A DNA stretch of 5,519 nt, from NCBI GenBank assembly GCA_945866285.1, contig CAMBHC010000204.1, positions 1 to 5,519 on the forward strand, given 5' to 3'. Source of the DNA: Candidatus Sulfopaludibacter sp. SbA3 (GTDB lineage Bacteria; Acidobacteriota; Vicinamibacteria; Vicinamibacterales; UBA2999). Shown piece after piece: positions 1 through 5,519 of the stretch; position 1 is the stretch's first letter; each line of letters begins with the position of its first letter. Position numbers and translations under genes: made by a program. Under the pieces are notes generated by a model that was given only the letters and a program-made list of their open reading frames with translations, ran no database searches and had not been told where the DNA came from.

Positions 1-2314
1 CTTGGTGTGACTCACCCGATTGAGTCAATCCTAGGACTTCTCGAAGCTGAAGTGAGTTAGCGACTTCTCTAATGCTGACTTCCCGTCCTCTGGTTCCGGC
101 GCGGGACGTCGCGGCGGCATCCAGTCCCAGGCTAGCGAGCACGCGAAGGGGGGCCGTGACGAGCACCTCGTTTGTCGATAGCCGAACTATCGAGCTAGTC
201 CCGCCGGCGGCGGCTAGGTCGGCCTGGATGTTCCATCGGAGTGTCTCTCTCTTGCGTTCTGGCCCGAGCGGTGCGATGAGTGTGACCAAGACAATTGAAA
301 GGGGTTCGGAGTGCGTCCGTTCTGGCCCCACGGCTCGATGCGAAATGAGTGCATCCAGCACCGTATACAGCGTCTCTCTAGACGTCCGTCCGCTGCCGTC
401 AATGGACGCAACTTGGTCATGCGCCATCGATTGAGACAGGGAAGCCGCAAGAAGTGGCGCGATCGATTGAATTAGCACCCTTTGCGCGACGTCGATCTCG
501 GCGCCAGCAGGGCTGTAGAAGGTTATTGCGCCGACCAAGACGTCGCCATCGACTAGGGGAACACTCGAACCGAGAGCAACTCCTGCCGAGCGGGCGAGCT
601 CCTTAGGTAGGTCGAGTGTGGCGTCTGAGTTCCAGATTGGAGTCCGATGGGCAGCGACCCACCCCGAAAGTCTGTCGCCTAGCGGAATTTCAGGCCCTTC
701 AACAAGTTGCGCCATTGGCCCGTATGCGAAGAGGCACCTTATTGAGTGACCATTCTCGGCGACACCGAACAGCAAGACTGACCGCGCATTTGTCAACCGC
801 AGGAGGTGCGTTGATGTGATCGCGCCGAGATCTTCGACTGAAAGTCCCGCGGGTGACGAATGGATCGAACGAAGCAGTCCGAGAACTTTCACCGGCAGCC
901 GGTCGGAGACATCGCTCAGGGAGGGACTGGGCGCTTCTGGAGTAATCCGGAGTTTCGTCGCGATGGAATCGATCGCGTCTTTGTCGGTGTCCTGCTCTTG
1001 GGCATCCTCGGATAGCTGCTGTTGTGCCTCAATGAACTTGTCGACAACCATCGGGTCGTACATAGAGCCGCGACGTTGAACTAGAACGGAGATCGCATCT
1101 TCTACAGACAGGCGCGGCCGATAGGGTCGGTCCGATGTCAACGCATCAAAGCAATCGACAACTGACAGAATCCTTGCTCCGAGAGGGATCGCAACACCCT
1201 TGAGTCCGCTGGGATACCCTGTGCCGTCCCAGCTTTCGTGGTGATGTCTGACGATGGGTACCACCGGGTAAGGGAACTCGATCGAGGAAAGTATGTCGGC
1301 TCCGATGTTGGCGTGTTGCTTCATGACGTCAAATTCATTGGCCGTCAGTGGCCCCGGCTTGTTCAGAATGAACTCTGGTATCGCCAGCTTGCCCATGTCG
1401 TGGAGAAGAGCGGCAGCTTCGATCGCTCTTACCTGGAGGTCGTCATTGACGCCGACACATTTCGCCAAGCCGACCGCATAGCGCTGCACTCGCCGAATGT
1501 GGCCATGTGTAATCTGGTCCTTGGCATCAATTGCCATGGCGAGAGTCTCAATCGTCGAGAGGTACATTTTGTTTACGTGAGTTAGGTGCTTGTTTGCGTC
1601 CTCGATTCGGCCGAGTGACGTCTTGAACGTTAGATACGAAATAAGTAACAGGGGAACAATAATGCCCAGCGTCGTGAAGTCGATTTCCTTCGTGTAAGCG
1701 ACAAGAAGACCAGCGACCGATCCGCCGCCGAAGTAGTTGACGGACAGCCACAAGAAGTTGTCTCGCCAGATGACGAGTGGGGGCTTCTCCTGTTCGAGGG
1801 CAAGCGCGAACGCCACCAGCCAGCTATTAAGCAGGAAATAGGAAAGTGTAAAGAGAAAGAGCGGAACCAGGATTTGCGCCAGCGGCGTGTGTTCGACGGA
1901 ATACGGAGGAATTCCGGCTGACGCAAAGAAGACGTAGCCCGACACCTTGGTCGCCAGGGCAACAGCGGCGACGTTAAAGATGACGCGGTATGGTTCGCGG
2001 GCGTGATGACCAAGCCGGAGCGAGATGATCAGCGCGTCCAGTAGTGCTGTGACCGTACCGGCCGCGGGACCGAAGAGCATCACTGACGCGAATACGAAGG
2101 TGTCCGAAACCGAGAGGCGAGCCCGAACACCTGGGATTCGGACGGTGAACGTGCCGGTTAGCAGCGTCAGGGCCGCGAGAATAAGCCACTGCAGGTCGAC
2201 CCGTTGGAGCAGCAGTTGCGCCAGGGAGTGAATTGCTACGGCGATTCCGACCGCCGACACTCCCATCACGTACGTGCGGACTCGCCACGGTAGGGTCCAG
2301 AAATTGTGAGCCAT
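1..2314 (-). CDS. Membrane-bound HD-GYP phosphodiesterase with GAF-like and degenerate GGDEF-like regions (3' end beyond window)
   Basis: The frame is open for 771 codons with no stop, so the C-terminus lies outside the window. Residues 1-230 are hydrophobic, with about seven membrane segments (near 15-35, 42-58, 72-98, 110-133, 146-173, 186-206 and 212-230), and look like a sensory input module. Residues 250-430 are a complete HD-GYP domain: H272, HDMGK at 305-309, H334, HHHE at 357-360, DGTGYP at 363-368, and D387 in VVDCFDALTSDRPYR. Proteins with these residues usually hydrolyse cyclic di-GMP at a di- or tri-metal centre on the cytoplasmic side. Residues about 475-625 resemble a GAF domain, and 640-770 resemble a GGDEF fold in which the signature has become STNEV. 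Two in-frame stops just upstream force a start at or after ATG 2314, which has LPWRVRTYV ahead of the first helix but no well-spaced Shine-Dalgarno. It is the last visible gene of the minus-strand cluster. HD-GYP is near certain; the GAF and GGDEF-like calls are moderate. Confidence 0.93.
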   Translation of the reverse strand, partial: MAHNFWTLPWRVRTYVMGVSAVGIAVAIHSLAQLLLQRVDLQWLILAALTLLTGTFTVRIPGVRARLSVSDTFVFASVMLFGPAAGTVTALLDALIISLRLGHHAREPYRVIFNVAAVALATKVSGYVFFASAGIPPYSVEHTPLAQILVPLFLFTLSYFLLNSWLVAFALALEQEKPPLVIWRDNFLWLSVNYFGGGSVAGLLVAYTKEIDFTTLGIIVPLLLISYLTFKTSLGRIEDANKHLTHVNKMYLSTIETLAMAIDAKDQITHGHIRRVQRYAVGLAKCVGVNDDLQVRAIEAAALLHDMGKLAIPEFILNKPGPLTANEFDVMKQHANIGADILSSIEFPYPVVPIVRHHHESWDGTGYPSGLKGVAIPLGARILSVVDCFDALTSDRPYRPRLSVEDAISVLVQRRGSMYDPMVVDKFIEAQQQLSEDAQEQDTDKDAIDSIATKLRITPEAPSPSLSDVSDRLPVKVLGLLRSIHSSPAGLSVEDLGAITSTHLLRLTNARSVLLFGVAENGHSIRCLFAYGPMAQLVEGPEIPLGDRLSGWVAAHRTPIWNSDATLDLPKELARSAGVALGSSVPLVDGDVLVGAITFYSPAGAEIDVAQRVLIQSIAPLLAASLSQSMAHDQVASIDGSGRTSRETLYTVLDALISHRAVGPERTHSEPLSIVLVTLIAPLGPERKRETLRWNIQADLAAAGGTSSIVRLSTNEVLVTAPLRVLASLGLDAAATSRAGTRGREVSIREVANSLQLREVLGLTQSGESHQ

Positions 2315-2321
2315 CTCTTTA

Positions 2322-2341
2322 CGTCGATATGGTTATCGTCG
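2322..2341 (-). promoter_or_regulatory. Imperfect hairpin just ahead of the HD-GYP start
   Basis: Eight-base arms (2322-2329 and 2334-2341) pair with one mismatch (2324/2339) around a four-base loop. The hairpin lies between the stop of the nine-codon ORF and the HD-GYP ATG, which itself has only AAAGAG abutting the start codon. It has no U-tract, so it is not an intrinsic terminator. It could affect translation initiation, but a stem this short can occur by chance. Confidence 0.3.
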
Positions 2342-2355
2342 CTAATCGATTGACA

Positions 2356-2385
2356 CTATTCGCCCCAGATGATGAGCTTCGCCAT
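2356..2385 (-). CDS. Nine-residue micropeptide ORF MAKLIIWGE, similar to the VIVWGD tail of the upstream protease
   Basis: ATG at 2385, eight further sense codons and a TAG at 2358-2356. The reading frame differs from those of both neighbours. The ATG has AAAGGAG at 2391-2397 with a five-base spacer, a better ribosome-binding site than that of the large gene downstream, which argues for real translation. The peptide LIIWGE matches the protease hexad VIVWGD with three identities and three conservative changes. At DNA level it matches a tail copy such as 2477-2494 at 14 of 18 bases. It lies 52 nt after the protease stop and 41 nt before the HD-GYP start. It has no signal peptide. It may be a peptide acting with the protease tail, a leader ORF coupling translation to the HD-GYP gene, or a remnant of the repeat array that gained a start. 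Expression is inferred only from the Shine-Dalgarno. Confidence 0.55.
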   Translation of the reverse strand: MAKLIIWGE

Positions 2386-2390
2386 AACGT

Positions 2391-2397
2391 CTCCTTT
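2391..2397 (-). promoter_or_regulatory. Strong Shine-Dalgarno of the nine-codon ORF
   Basis: The minus strand reads AAAGGAG followed by ACGTT and then ATG. This near-ideal site serves a nine-codon ORF, while the 771-codon gene starting 71 nt further on lacks a comparable site. It is the main reason to treat the small ORF as translated. Confidence 0.7.
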
Positions 2398-2437
2398 GGA
2401 AAACCTGCGCATTAGTCGATCACTGACGACGGATTCC

Positions 2438-4039
2438 CTAGTCGCCCCACACAATCACGTCACCCCAGGCAATCACATCGCCCCACACGATGACATCGCC
2501 CCAAACAATCACGCCTTGAGTGACCGTGGAGTCACCCCAGACGATGACGTCACTTGCTATTGTCGAATCACCCCAAACGATCACGTCACCCCATACGATG
2601 ACCTGCGAGGATGGGTCGCGATCTGGGAGTGCGAGTGAGAATCCGGTGGCAGCTCCTGTTCGCTGTGGCGTCAGAGTGGGAAGGGTGTCGAGATCTTTGA
2701 TATCCAAGCTCCCAGCACCGCTCGCCAACAAGCCCGCAGAGGGCATGAAATCAGCGCTCGCCTGTAGCGCTAGCTTGACCTGCAGTGGCGTCAGTTCTCC
2801 ACGCCCGTCGAGCAACAGAGCTACGGCGCCGGTGACAACAGCCGCCGACATACTCGTGCCGCTCATCGAGAAGTAGTCCCTCGCGCCAGGGCCATCGATT
2901 AGTCGCTCAGGAAACTGGCTCATCAACGTCGCGCCGGCCGCTGCGGTGGAAACAATCTTCGAGCCAGGTGCGACCAAGTCAGGCTTGACGATGTGGTCCA
3001 CCAGGGTCGGGCCCTTGGAGCTCCACGGGGCAACTTCGTCGTCGCCTTTGTCTGCCGTGCCCTGCGTGCGGATGGCACCTACCGTAATGGCGTATGGCGA
3101 GATGCCGGGAGACGTGATGCTGCCGTAGACTTGCTGGCCCTGATCGTTGGTGCCGTAGTTACCCGCCGACGCCACGACCACAAGGCCGGCCTTGACAGCG
3201 CGCTCAACGGCCAGACACAGCGGGTCGTCTTTGTAGCTCTGCGTCGGCGCAGCGCCCAAGGAAAGATTCAAGACGCGAATGCCGAAATGCTCGCGATAGC
3301 GGATGGCCCAGTCGATGGCCTCGACCACGTCGCTGGCCTGGCCGCTGCCGTCGGCGCCCAGCACCTTCAGGTTGATCAAGTGCGCGGCCGGTGCCATGCC
3401 ACTGTGCGCGCCTTCTGCTGTGTTCTTGAAGGAGCGTGCCGCGACGATGCCGGCGATGTGTGTGCCGTGGCCATACTCGTCTCGGCCCCGGCCGCGGCGA
3501 TCAGTGAAATCCACACTGGCCACCACCCGGCCCCTCAGCGCCGGATGGTCGGCAATACCACTGTCGATAATGGCGACGCCAATCCCGCGACCGTCCACCG
3601 CTCCGAGCGTCGCGACCGCTCCGGACCACGCCGCGTCGGCGCCGGTCGTGCGGGTCGTCACGGCCATGTGCGAATGCACAACGGGATCACCGGACAGCGC
3701 GTCGACCTCGTCATCCTGCGACAGCGAGTCCATCGCGCCCTTTGACGCCGTCAACACGGCACCCGAACTCAGCAGCTTCTTCACGACCAGGCCGTGGCGC
3801 TTCGCCAGCCGGTCAATGCGCTCCTGTGACCCAGAGACGATGATGTCGATGGGGGCTGACGATCCGGAGCTGAGGTGCGCAACCAGGTCCGACGACAACC
3901 GCGCGCGTCGTCCGCCTGCCGCCGCCGGCGCCGCACACGCCAGCACGACGGCCGCCATAATCAATAGGGCCGTGGAGCCATGCCATGTCGGCCGGTATCC
4001 GCGTCCGCGGTTCCAGCCATCCGGCTGCAGGTTCACCAT
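2438..4039 (-). CDS. Secreted subtilisin-family (S8) serine protease with C-terminal VIVWGD repeat tail
   Basis: A 533-residue exported endopeptidase. A basic N-terminus precedes a hydrophobic signal segment at 23-41 ending AAPAAA-GG. Residues 62-124 resemble an inhibitor I9 propeptide (DIIVSGSQERIDRLAKRHG to VVHSHM), normally a folding chaperone removed by autocleavage. The peptidase domain has D159 in AIIDSGIADHP, H191 in YGHGTHIAG, the oxyanion N294 in ASAGNYG and S396 in GTSMSAAVVTG, so the triad is complete; an Ala sits where the family usually has Pro after the Ser. After a linker, residues 480-533 are nine hexads, mostly VIVWGD, and the protein stops exactly at the end of the last. I chose ATG 4039 because GGAG lies six bases upstream. 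ATG 4063 or TTG 4078 in the same frame would add 8 or 13 residues but lack a good site. It follows the helix-turn-helix gene by 69 nt. The substrate is unknown. Confidence 0.95.
   Translation of the reverse strand: MVNLQPDGWNRGRGYRPTWHGSTALLIMAAVVLACAAPAAAGGRRARLSSDLVAHLSSGSSAPIDIIVSGSQERIDRLAKRHGLVVKKLLSSGAVLTASKGAMDSLSQDDEVDALSGDPVVHSHMAVTTRTTGADAAWSGAVATLGAVDGRGIGVAIIDSGIADHPALRGRVVASVDFTDRRGRGRDEYGHGTHIAGIVAARSFKNTAEGAHSGMAPAAHLINLKVLGADGSGQASDVVEAIDWAIRYREHFGIRVLNLSLGAAPTQSYKDDPLCLAVERAVKAGLVVVASAGNYGTNDQGQQVYGSITSPGISPYAITVGAIRTQGTADKGDDEVAPWSSKGPTLVDHIVKPDLVAPGSKIVSTAAAGATLMSQFPERLIDGPGARDYFSMSGTSMSAAVVTGAVALLLDGRGELTPLQVKLALQASADFMPSAGLLASGAGSLDIKDLDTLPTLTPQRTGAATGFSLALPDRDPSSQVIVWGDVIVWGDSTIASDVIVWGDSTVTQGVIVWGDVIVWGDVIAWGDVIVWGD
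2441..2602 (-). repeat. Nine tandem 18-bp units encoding the VIVWGD hexad tail of the protease
   Basis: In coding order the units are VIVWGD, VIVWGD, STIASD, VIVWGD, STVTQG, VIVWGD, VIVWGD, VIAWGD, VIVWGD. The two ST-type spacers keep the six-residue register exactly. No two of the seven WGD units have the same 18 bases: synonymous positions differ (GTC/GTG, ATC/ATT, GTA/GTT/GTC/GTG, GGT/GGC, GAC/GAT) while the amino acids hold. This indicates selection on the peptide rather than recent DNA expansion. The alternating hydrophobic pattern ending in Gly-Asp suggests short beta strands with turns. The role is unknown; a sorting, surface-attachment or self-assembly tail is conceivable. Confidence 0.93.
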
Positions 4040-4045
4040 TCGGGA

Positions 4046-4049
4046 CTCC
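4046..4049 (-). promoter_or_regulatory. Ribosome-binding site deciding the protease start
   Basis: GGAG on the minus strand, six bases before ATG 4039. The upstream in-frame candidates ATG 4063 and TTG 4078 have no purine-rich site at the right distance, so the shorter form is preferred. Confidence 0.55.
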
Positions 4050-4108
4050 AAGGTCTGGACCATTTCGGTTAAGAGCAATTCGAGTGCAGGGCCAAAGAAC
4101 CGCCGCGG

Positions 4109-4342
4109 TTAGTGCGAGCCGCGCATTTCTTCGACCGAATCCATCAACACGCGCTGGGAGCCGCCGAGCGTGCGGATGGTGCGGAGCCGGCCATCCCGGA
4201 TCCGGTAGTAAACGGTGCGGCGGGAGACGGCCAGCAGCTGAGCCGCCTGTTCGATGCTTACGCTGCGACCTACCCGCGGCTGAAATTCCGGTTCGCTGGC
4301 CGCCCTTGAGTCGGCGCCGTATGTCAGCGTTTGAACGTCCAT
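4109..4342 (-). CDS. Small excisionase/MerR-like helix-turn-helix DNA-binding protein
   Basis: A 77-residue protein. Residues 28-72 form a single winged helix-turn-helix of the excisionase (HTH_17/MerR-like) type: SVSIEQAAQLLAVSRRTVYY is the recognition region, and RIRDGRLRTIRTLGGSQRV is the following wing segment. The first 27 residues are polar and probably disordered. There is no effector-binding or catalytic domain, so it would act as a simple DNA-binding switch in the cytoplasm. The start at 4342 has GGAGGAG at 4350-4356 with good spacing. An open frame extends upstream to 4633, but that would run into the divergent gene and its regulatory repeats and has no domain content. It heads the minus-strand cluster and is likely to control it, possibly including its own promoter. 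No integrase or phage gene is visible, so a recombination role is not supported here. Confidence 0.85.
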   Translation of the reverse strand: MDVQTLTYGADSRAASEPEFQPRVGRSVSIEQAAQLLAVSRRTVYYRIRDGRLRTIRTLGGSQRVLMDSVEEMRGSH

Positions 4343-4502
4343 TGCAGTGCTCCTCCGGACACGTGAATGGCACGGCGGATGCCACCCGGCAGGGTGTCGC
4401 CGCGATATTCGGCTAAGTAATTGCATCGGCAGGGTTTGGTGTTCTACGATGCGGTCGATCACACTGGACGGCGGGCCAGGTGAGACGGCCAAGGCGTTGC
4501 CC

Positions 4503-4526
4503 CGGCCGAGGCCGTCGGCTCGGCCG
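4503..4526. repeat. GC-rich inverted repeat, 8-bp arms and 8-base loop
   Basis: CGGCCGAG at 4503-4510 and CTCGGCCG at 4519-4526 are perfect reverse complements. It lies about 85 bases before the plus-strand start. Local GC is high, which makes chance palindromes easier, so a binding role is tentative. Confidence 0.35.
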
Positions 4527-4555
4527 ACCGCCAAATTGCACGCAAAGCGAACGAA

Positions 4556-4577
4556 TTTCGGTTTCCGTTCACCGAAA
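4556..4577. repeat. Inverted repeat TTTCGGT-N8-ACCGAAA
   Basis: Seven-base perfect arms (4556-4562 and 4571-4577) around eight bases. It is followed by A's on the plus strand and by no T-tract on the minus strand, so it is not a terminator. The dyad with an eight-base spacer resembles a dimeric regulator site. It ends four bases before the next palindrome. Confidence 0.4.
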
Positions 4578-4581
4578 AAAC

Positions 4582-4599
4582 CGGCCAATCTATTGGCCG
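4582..4599. repeat. Perfect 18-bp palindrome next to the substrate-binding gene's ribosome-binding site
   Basis: CGGCCAAT at 4582-4589 and ATTGGCCG at 4592-4599 flank two bases. It ends two bases before AGGA at 4602-4605, the probable Shine-Dalgarno of the gene starting at 4612. It could be a repressor operator or an mRNA hairpin affecting translation. Confidence 0.5.
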
Positions 4600-4611
4600 A
4601 CAGGACAAGAA

Positions 4612-5519
4612 GTGAACCGACAATCGCGGGCATTGCTGAGCGTTCTGCTGTTGGGCTTCATCGCCTTCATGGGATGGCGCTGGTGGTCCGATCAGCAGGA
4701 CCGCGCCGACCAGGCCACCGAGATCGTCTTCTCTGACGTCAGCACCCGCGGCGGCGTCCTGACCTCGTCGTTACGCAGCGAGCCCCGGACGTTCAACCGC
4801 TGGGTCGATCGCAACTTTCCACCCGAGCTCATCTCGCAGCTGACGCAGAGCAAGCTGATTCGCATCAACCGCTCGACCCAGGAGATCGAACCGGCGCTGG
4901 CGCAGTCGTGGATCGCGTCGCCCGACAACCAGACCTTTACCCTGACCCTGCGCGAGGCGGACTGGTCCGACGGCACCCCATTTACCTCCGCCGACGTCCT
5001 CTTCACCTTCAAGGCCGTCTACGATCCGAAGGTCAACAGCGTCCTGGCCAGCGCCTTGCTGGTCGGGGGCCAGCCACTGGCCGTCACCGCGCCCGATGCG
5101 CACACCGTGGTCATCAAGTATCCGGGTCCCTTCGGTCCCGGTATCGCCATGCTCGACAACCTGTCGATCGCGCCGAAGCACAAGCTGGCGGCCGCGCTCA
5201 CCGCCGGCACCTTCGCGCAGGCCTGGGGTGTCGCCACGCCGGTGAACGAGCTGGTCTCACTCGGGCCGTTCGTGTTGTCGCGCTACGAGCCCGGACAACG
5301 GCTGGTCTTCGACCGCAATCCGCACTATTGGAAGAAGGACGCGTCCGGCGCGGCGCTGCCGAACCTCGATCAGCTCATCCTCGAAGTCGTGCCCGACCAG
5401 AACGCCGAACTCGTTCGCCTGCAGGCCGGCCAGATCGACATGCTGCAGCAGCAAGTGCGGCCTGAAGACATCGCCACCCTCCGGCCCATGGCCGACCAGG
5501 GCAAGGTCAAGTTGCTCGA
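4612..5519 (+). CDS. ABC transporter substrate-binding protein, family 5 (oligo/dipeptide type), N-terminal part
   Basis: The first 302 codons; the gene runs off the right edge (family members are usually 500-600 residues). It starts at GTG 4612, with AGGA six bases upstream. Residues 7-25 (ALLSVLLLGFIAFMGWRWW) form a signal anchor or uncleaved signal, with no lipobox cysteine. From about residue 40 the sequence follows the SBP_bac_5 pattern: GGVLTSSLRSEPRTFNRW, ALAQSW, DWSDGTPFTSADVLFTFK at 117 onward, then GPFVLSRYEPGQRLVFDRNPHYW up to 240. These proteins capture peptides or similar solutes outside the inner membrane and deliver them to a permease/ATPase complex. The permease genes would be expected to the right, outside the window. 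It is divergent from the protease cluster. The true ligand cannot be told from sequence; family 5 also binds nickel, sugars and antibiotics. Confidence 0.92.
   Translation, partial: MNRQSRALLSVLLLGFIAFMGWRWWSDQQDRADQATEIVFSDVSTRGGVLTSSLRSEPRTFNRWVDRNFPPELISQLTQSKLIRINRSTQEIEPALAQSWIASPDNQTFTLTLREADWSDGTPFTSADVLFTFKAVYDPKVNSVLASALLVGGQPLAVTAPDAHTVVIKYPGPFGPGIAMLDNLSIAPKHKLAAALTAGTFAQAWGVATPVNELVSLGPFVLSRYEPGQRLVFDRNPHYWKKDASGAALPNLDQLILEVVPDQNAELVRLQAGQIDMLQQQVRPEDIATLRPMADQGKVKLL

Larger units (their letters stand above)
4343..4611. promoter_or_regulatory. Divergent intergenic region between the helix-turn-helix and substrate-binding genes
   Basis: These 269 bases separate two divergent start codons and should hold both promoters. 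I could not pick convincing -35/-10 pairs on either strand. What is visible is a direct repeat CGGCAGGGT at 4387-4395 and 4427-4435 (40 bp apart), the first copy overlapping a small inverted repeat CACCC-GGCA-GGGTG (4383-4396), and three inverted repeats nearer the plus-strand gene at 4503-4526, 4556-4577 and 4582-4599. Such a layout fits operator sites. Confidence 0.5.

Noticed and set aside
255..328. Direct repeat CGTTCTGGCCC at 255-265 and 318-328
   Set aside because: It is in frame within the HD-GYP gene and encodes a repeated GPER motif 63 bases apart; this is too short to call a mobile or regulatory repeat.
1238..1585. 115-codon plus-strand frame
   Set aside because: Antisense to the HD-GYP catalytic core, whose motifs are intact on the minus strand.
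2441..2602. CRISPR-like or DNA-level tandem array
   Set aside because: The 18-bp periodicity is coding: units differ at synonymous sites and keep the hexapeptide, with no spacer/repeat architecture.
2993..3745. Long plus-strand open frame (250 codons) across the protease gene
   Set aside because: It lies wholly antisense to the S8 protease catalytic domain, has no recognisable domain or good ribosome-binding site, and reflects the GC-rich codon pattern of the real gene.
4098..4110. Possible terminator hairpin after the HTH gene
   Set aside because: The stem has only five base pairs with a three-base loop, overlaps the stop codon, and is followed by just CTTT, which is too weak for an intrinsic terminator.
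3303..4112. Long plus-strand open frame (269 codons) antisense to the protease 5' half
   Set aside because: Low-complexity Ala/Ser/Pro/Arg-rich translation with no domain, and it overlaps a gene with a complete catalytic triad.
4109..4633. Extended 174-codon form of the HTH protein
   Set aside because: The added N-terminus has no domain, crosses the divergent promoter region and overlaps the start of the substrate-binding gene. ATG 4342 has a strong GGAGGAG site.
4908..5465. Arg-rich plus-strand frame inside the substrate-binding gene
   Set aside because: It is an out-of-frame shadow of the SBP gene; the SBP frame carries the family motifs throughout.

Overview
The window looks like chromosomal DNA from a GC-rich Gram-negative bacterium. 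A subtilase with a C-terminal VIVWGD-repeat tail, sitting beside a membrane HD-GYP protein, fits Acidobacteriota (Vicinamibacteria-like) best. That placement is inferred from gene style and general knowledge, not from a search.

Reading the minus strand from right to left, four genes form a probable operon: (1) a 77-residue excisionase/MerR-like helix-turn-helix protein (4342-4109); (2) a secreted subtilisin-family S8 protease with signal peptide, I9-like propeptide, full catalytic triad and a tail of nine hexads, seven of them VIVWGD or VIAWGD (4039-2438); (3) a nine-codon ORF, MAKLIIWGE, with a very strong Shine-Dalgarno (2385-2356); (4) a large membrane protein with about seven transmembrane segments, a complete HD-GYP domain, a GAF-like domain and a degenerate GGDEF-like C-terminus (from 2314, open through the left edge). 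The gaps are 69, 52 and 41 nt, and no convincing terminator was seen between the genes.

On the right, divergently transcribed, is the first 302 codons of an SBP_bac_5 (oligopeptide/dipeptide ABC transporter) substrate-binding protein (from 4612). A 269-nt divergent intergenic region separates it from the helix-turn-helix gene. That region holds three perfect or near-tandem inverted repeats ahead of the SBP gene and a short direct repeat ahead of the helix-turn-helix gene.

The most interesting point is the tiny ORF between the protease and the HD-GYP gene. Its product repeats, with conservative changes, the hexad of the protease tail (LIIWGE against VIVWGD), and it has the best ribosome-binding site in the minus-strand cluster. 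Together the cluster could be a DNA-binding regulator, an exported protease, a tail-mimicking micropeptide and a membrane c-di-GMP phosphodiesterase. This functional link is inference; the sequence shows only the gene order, the motifs and the similarity.
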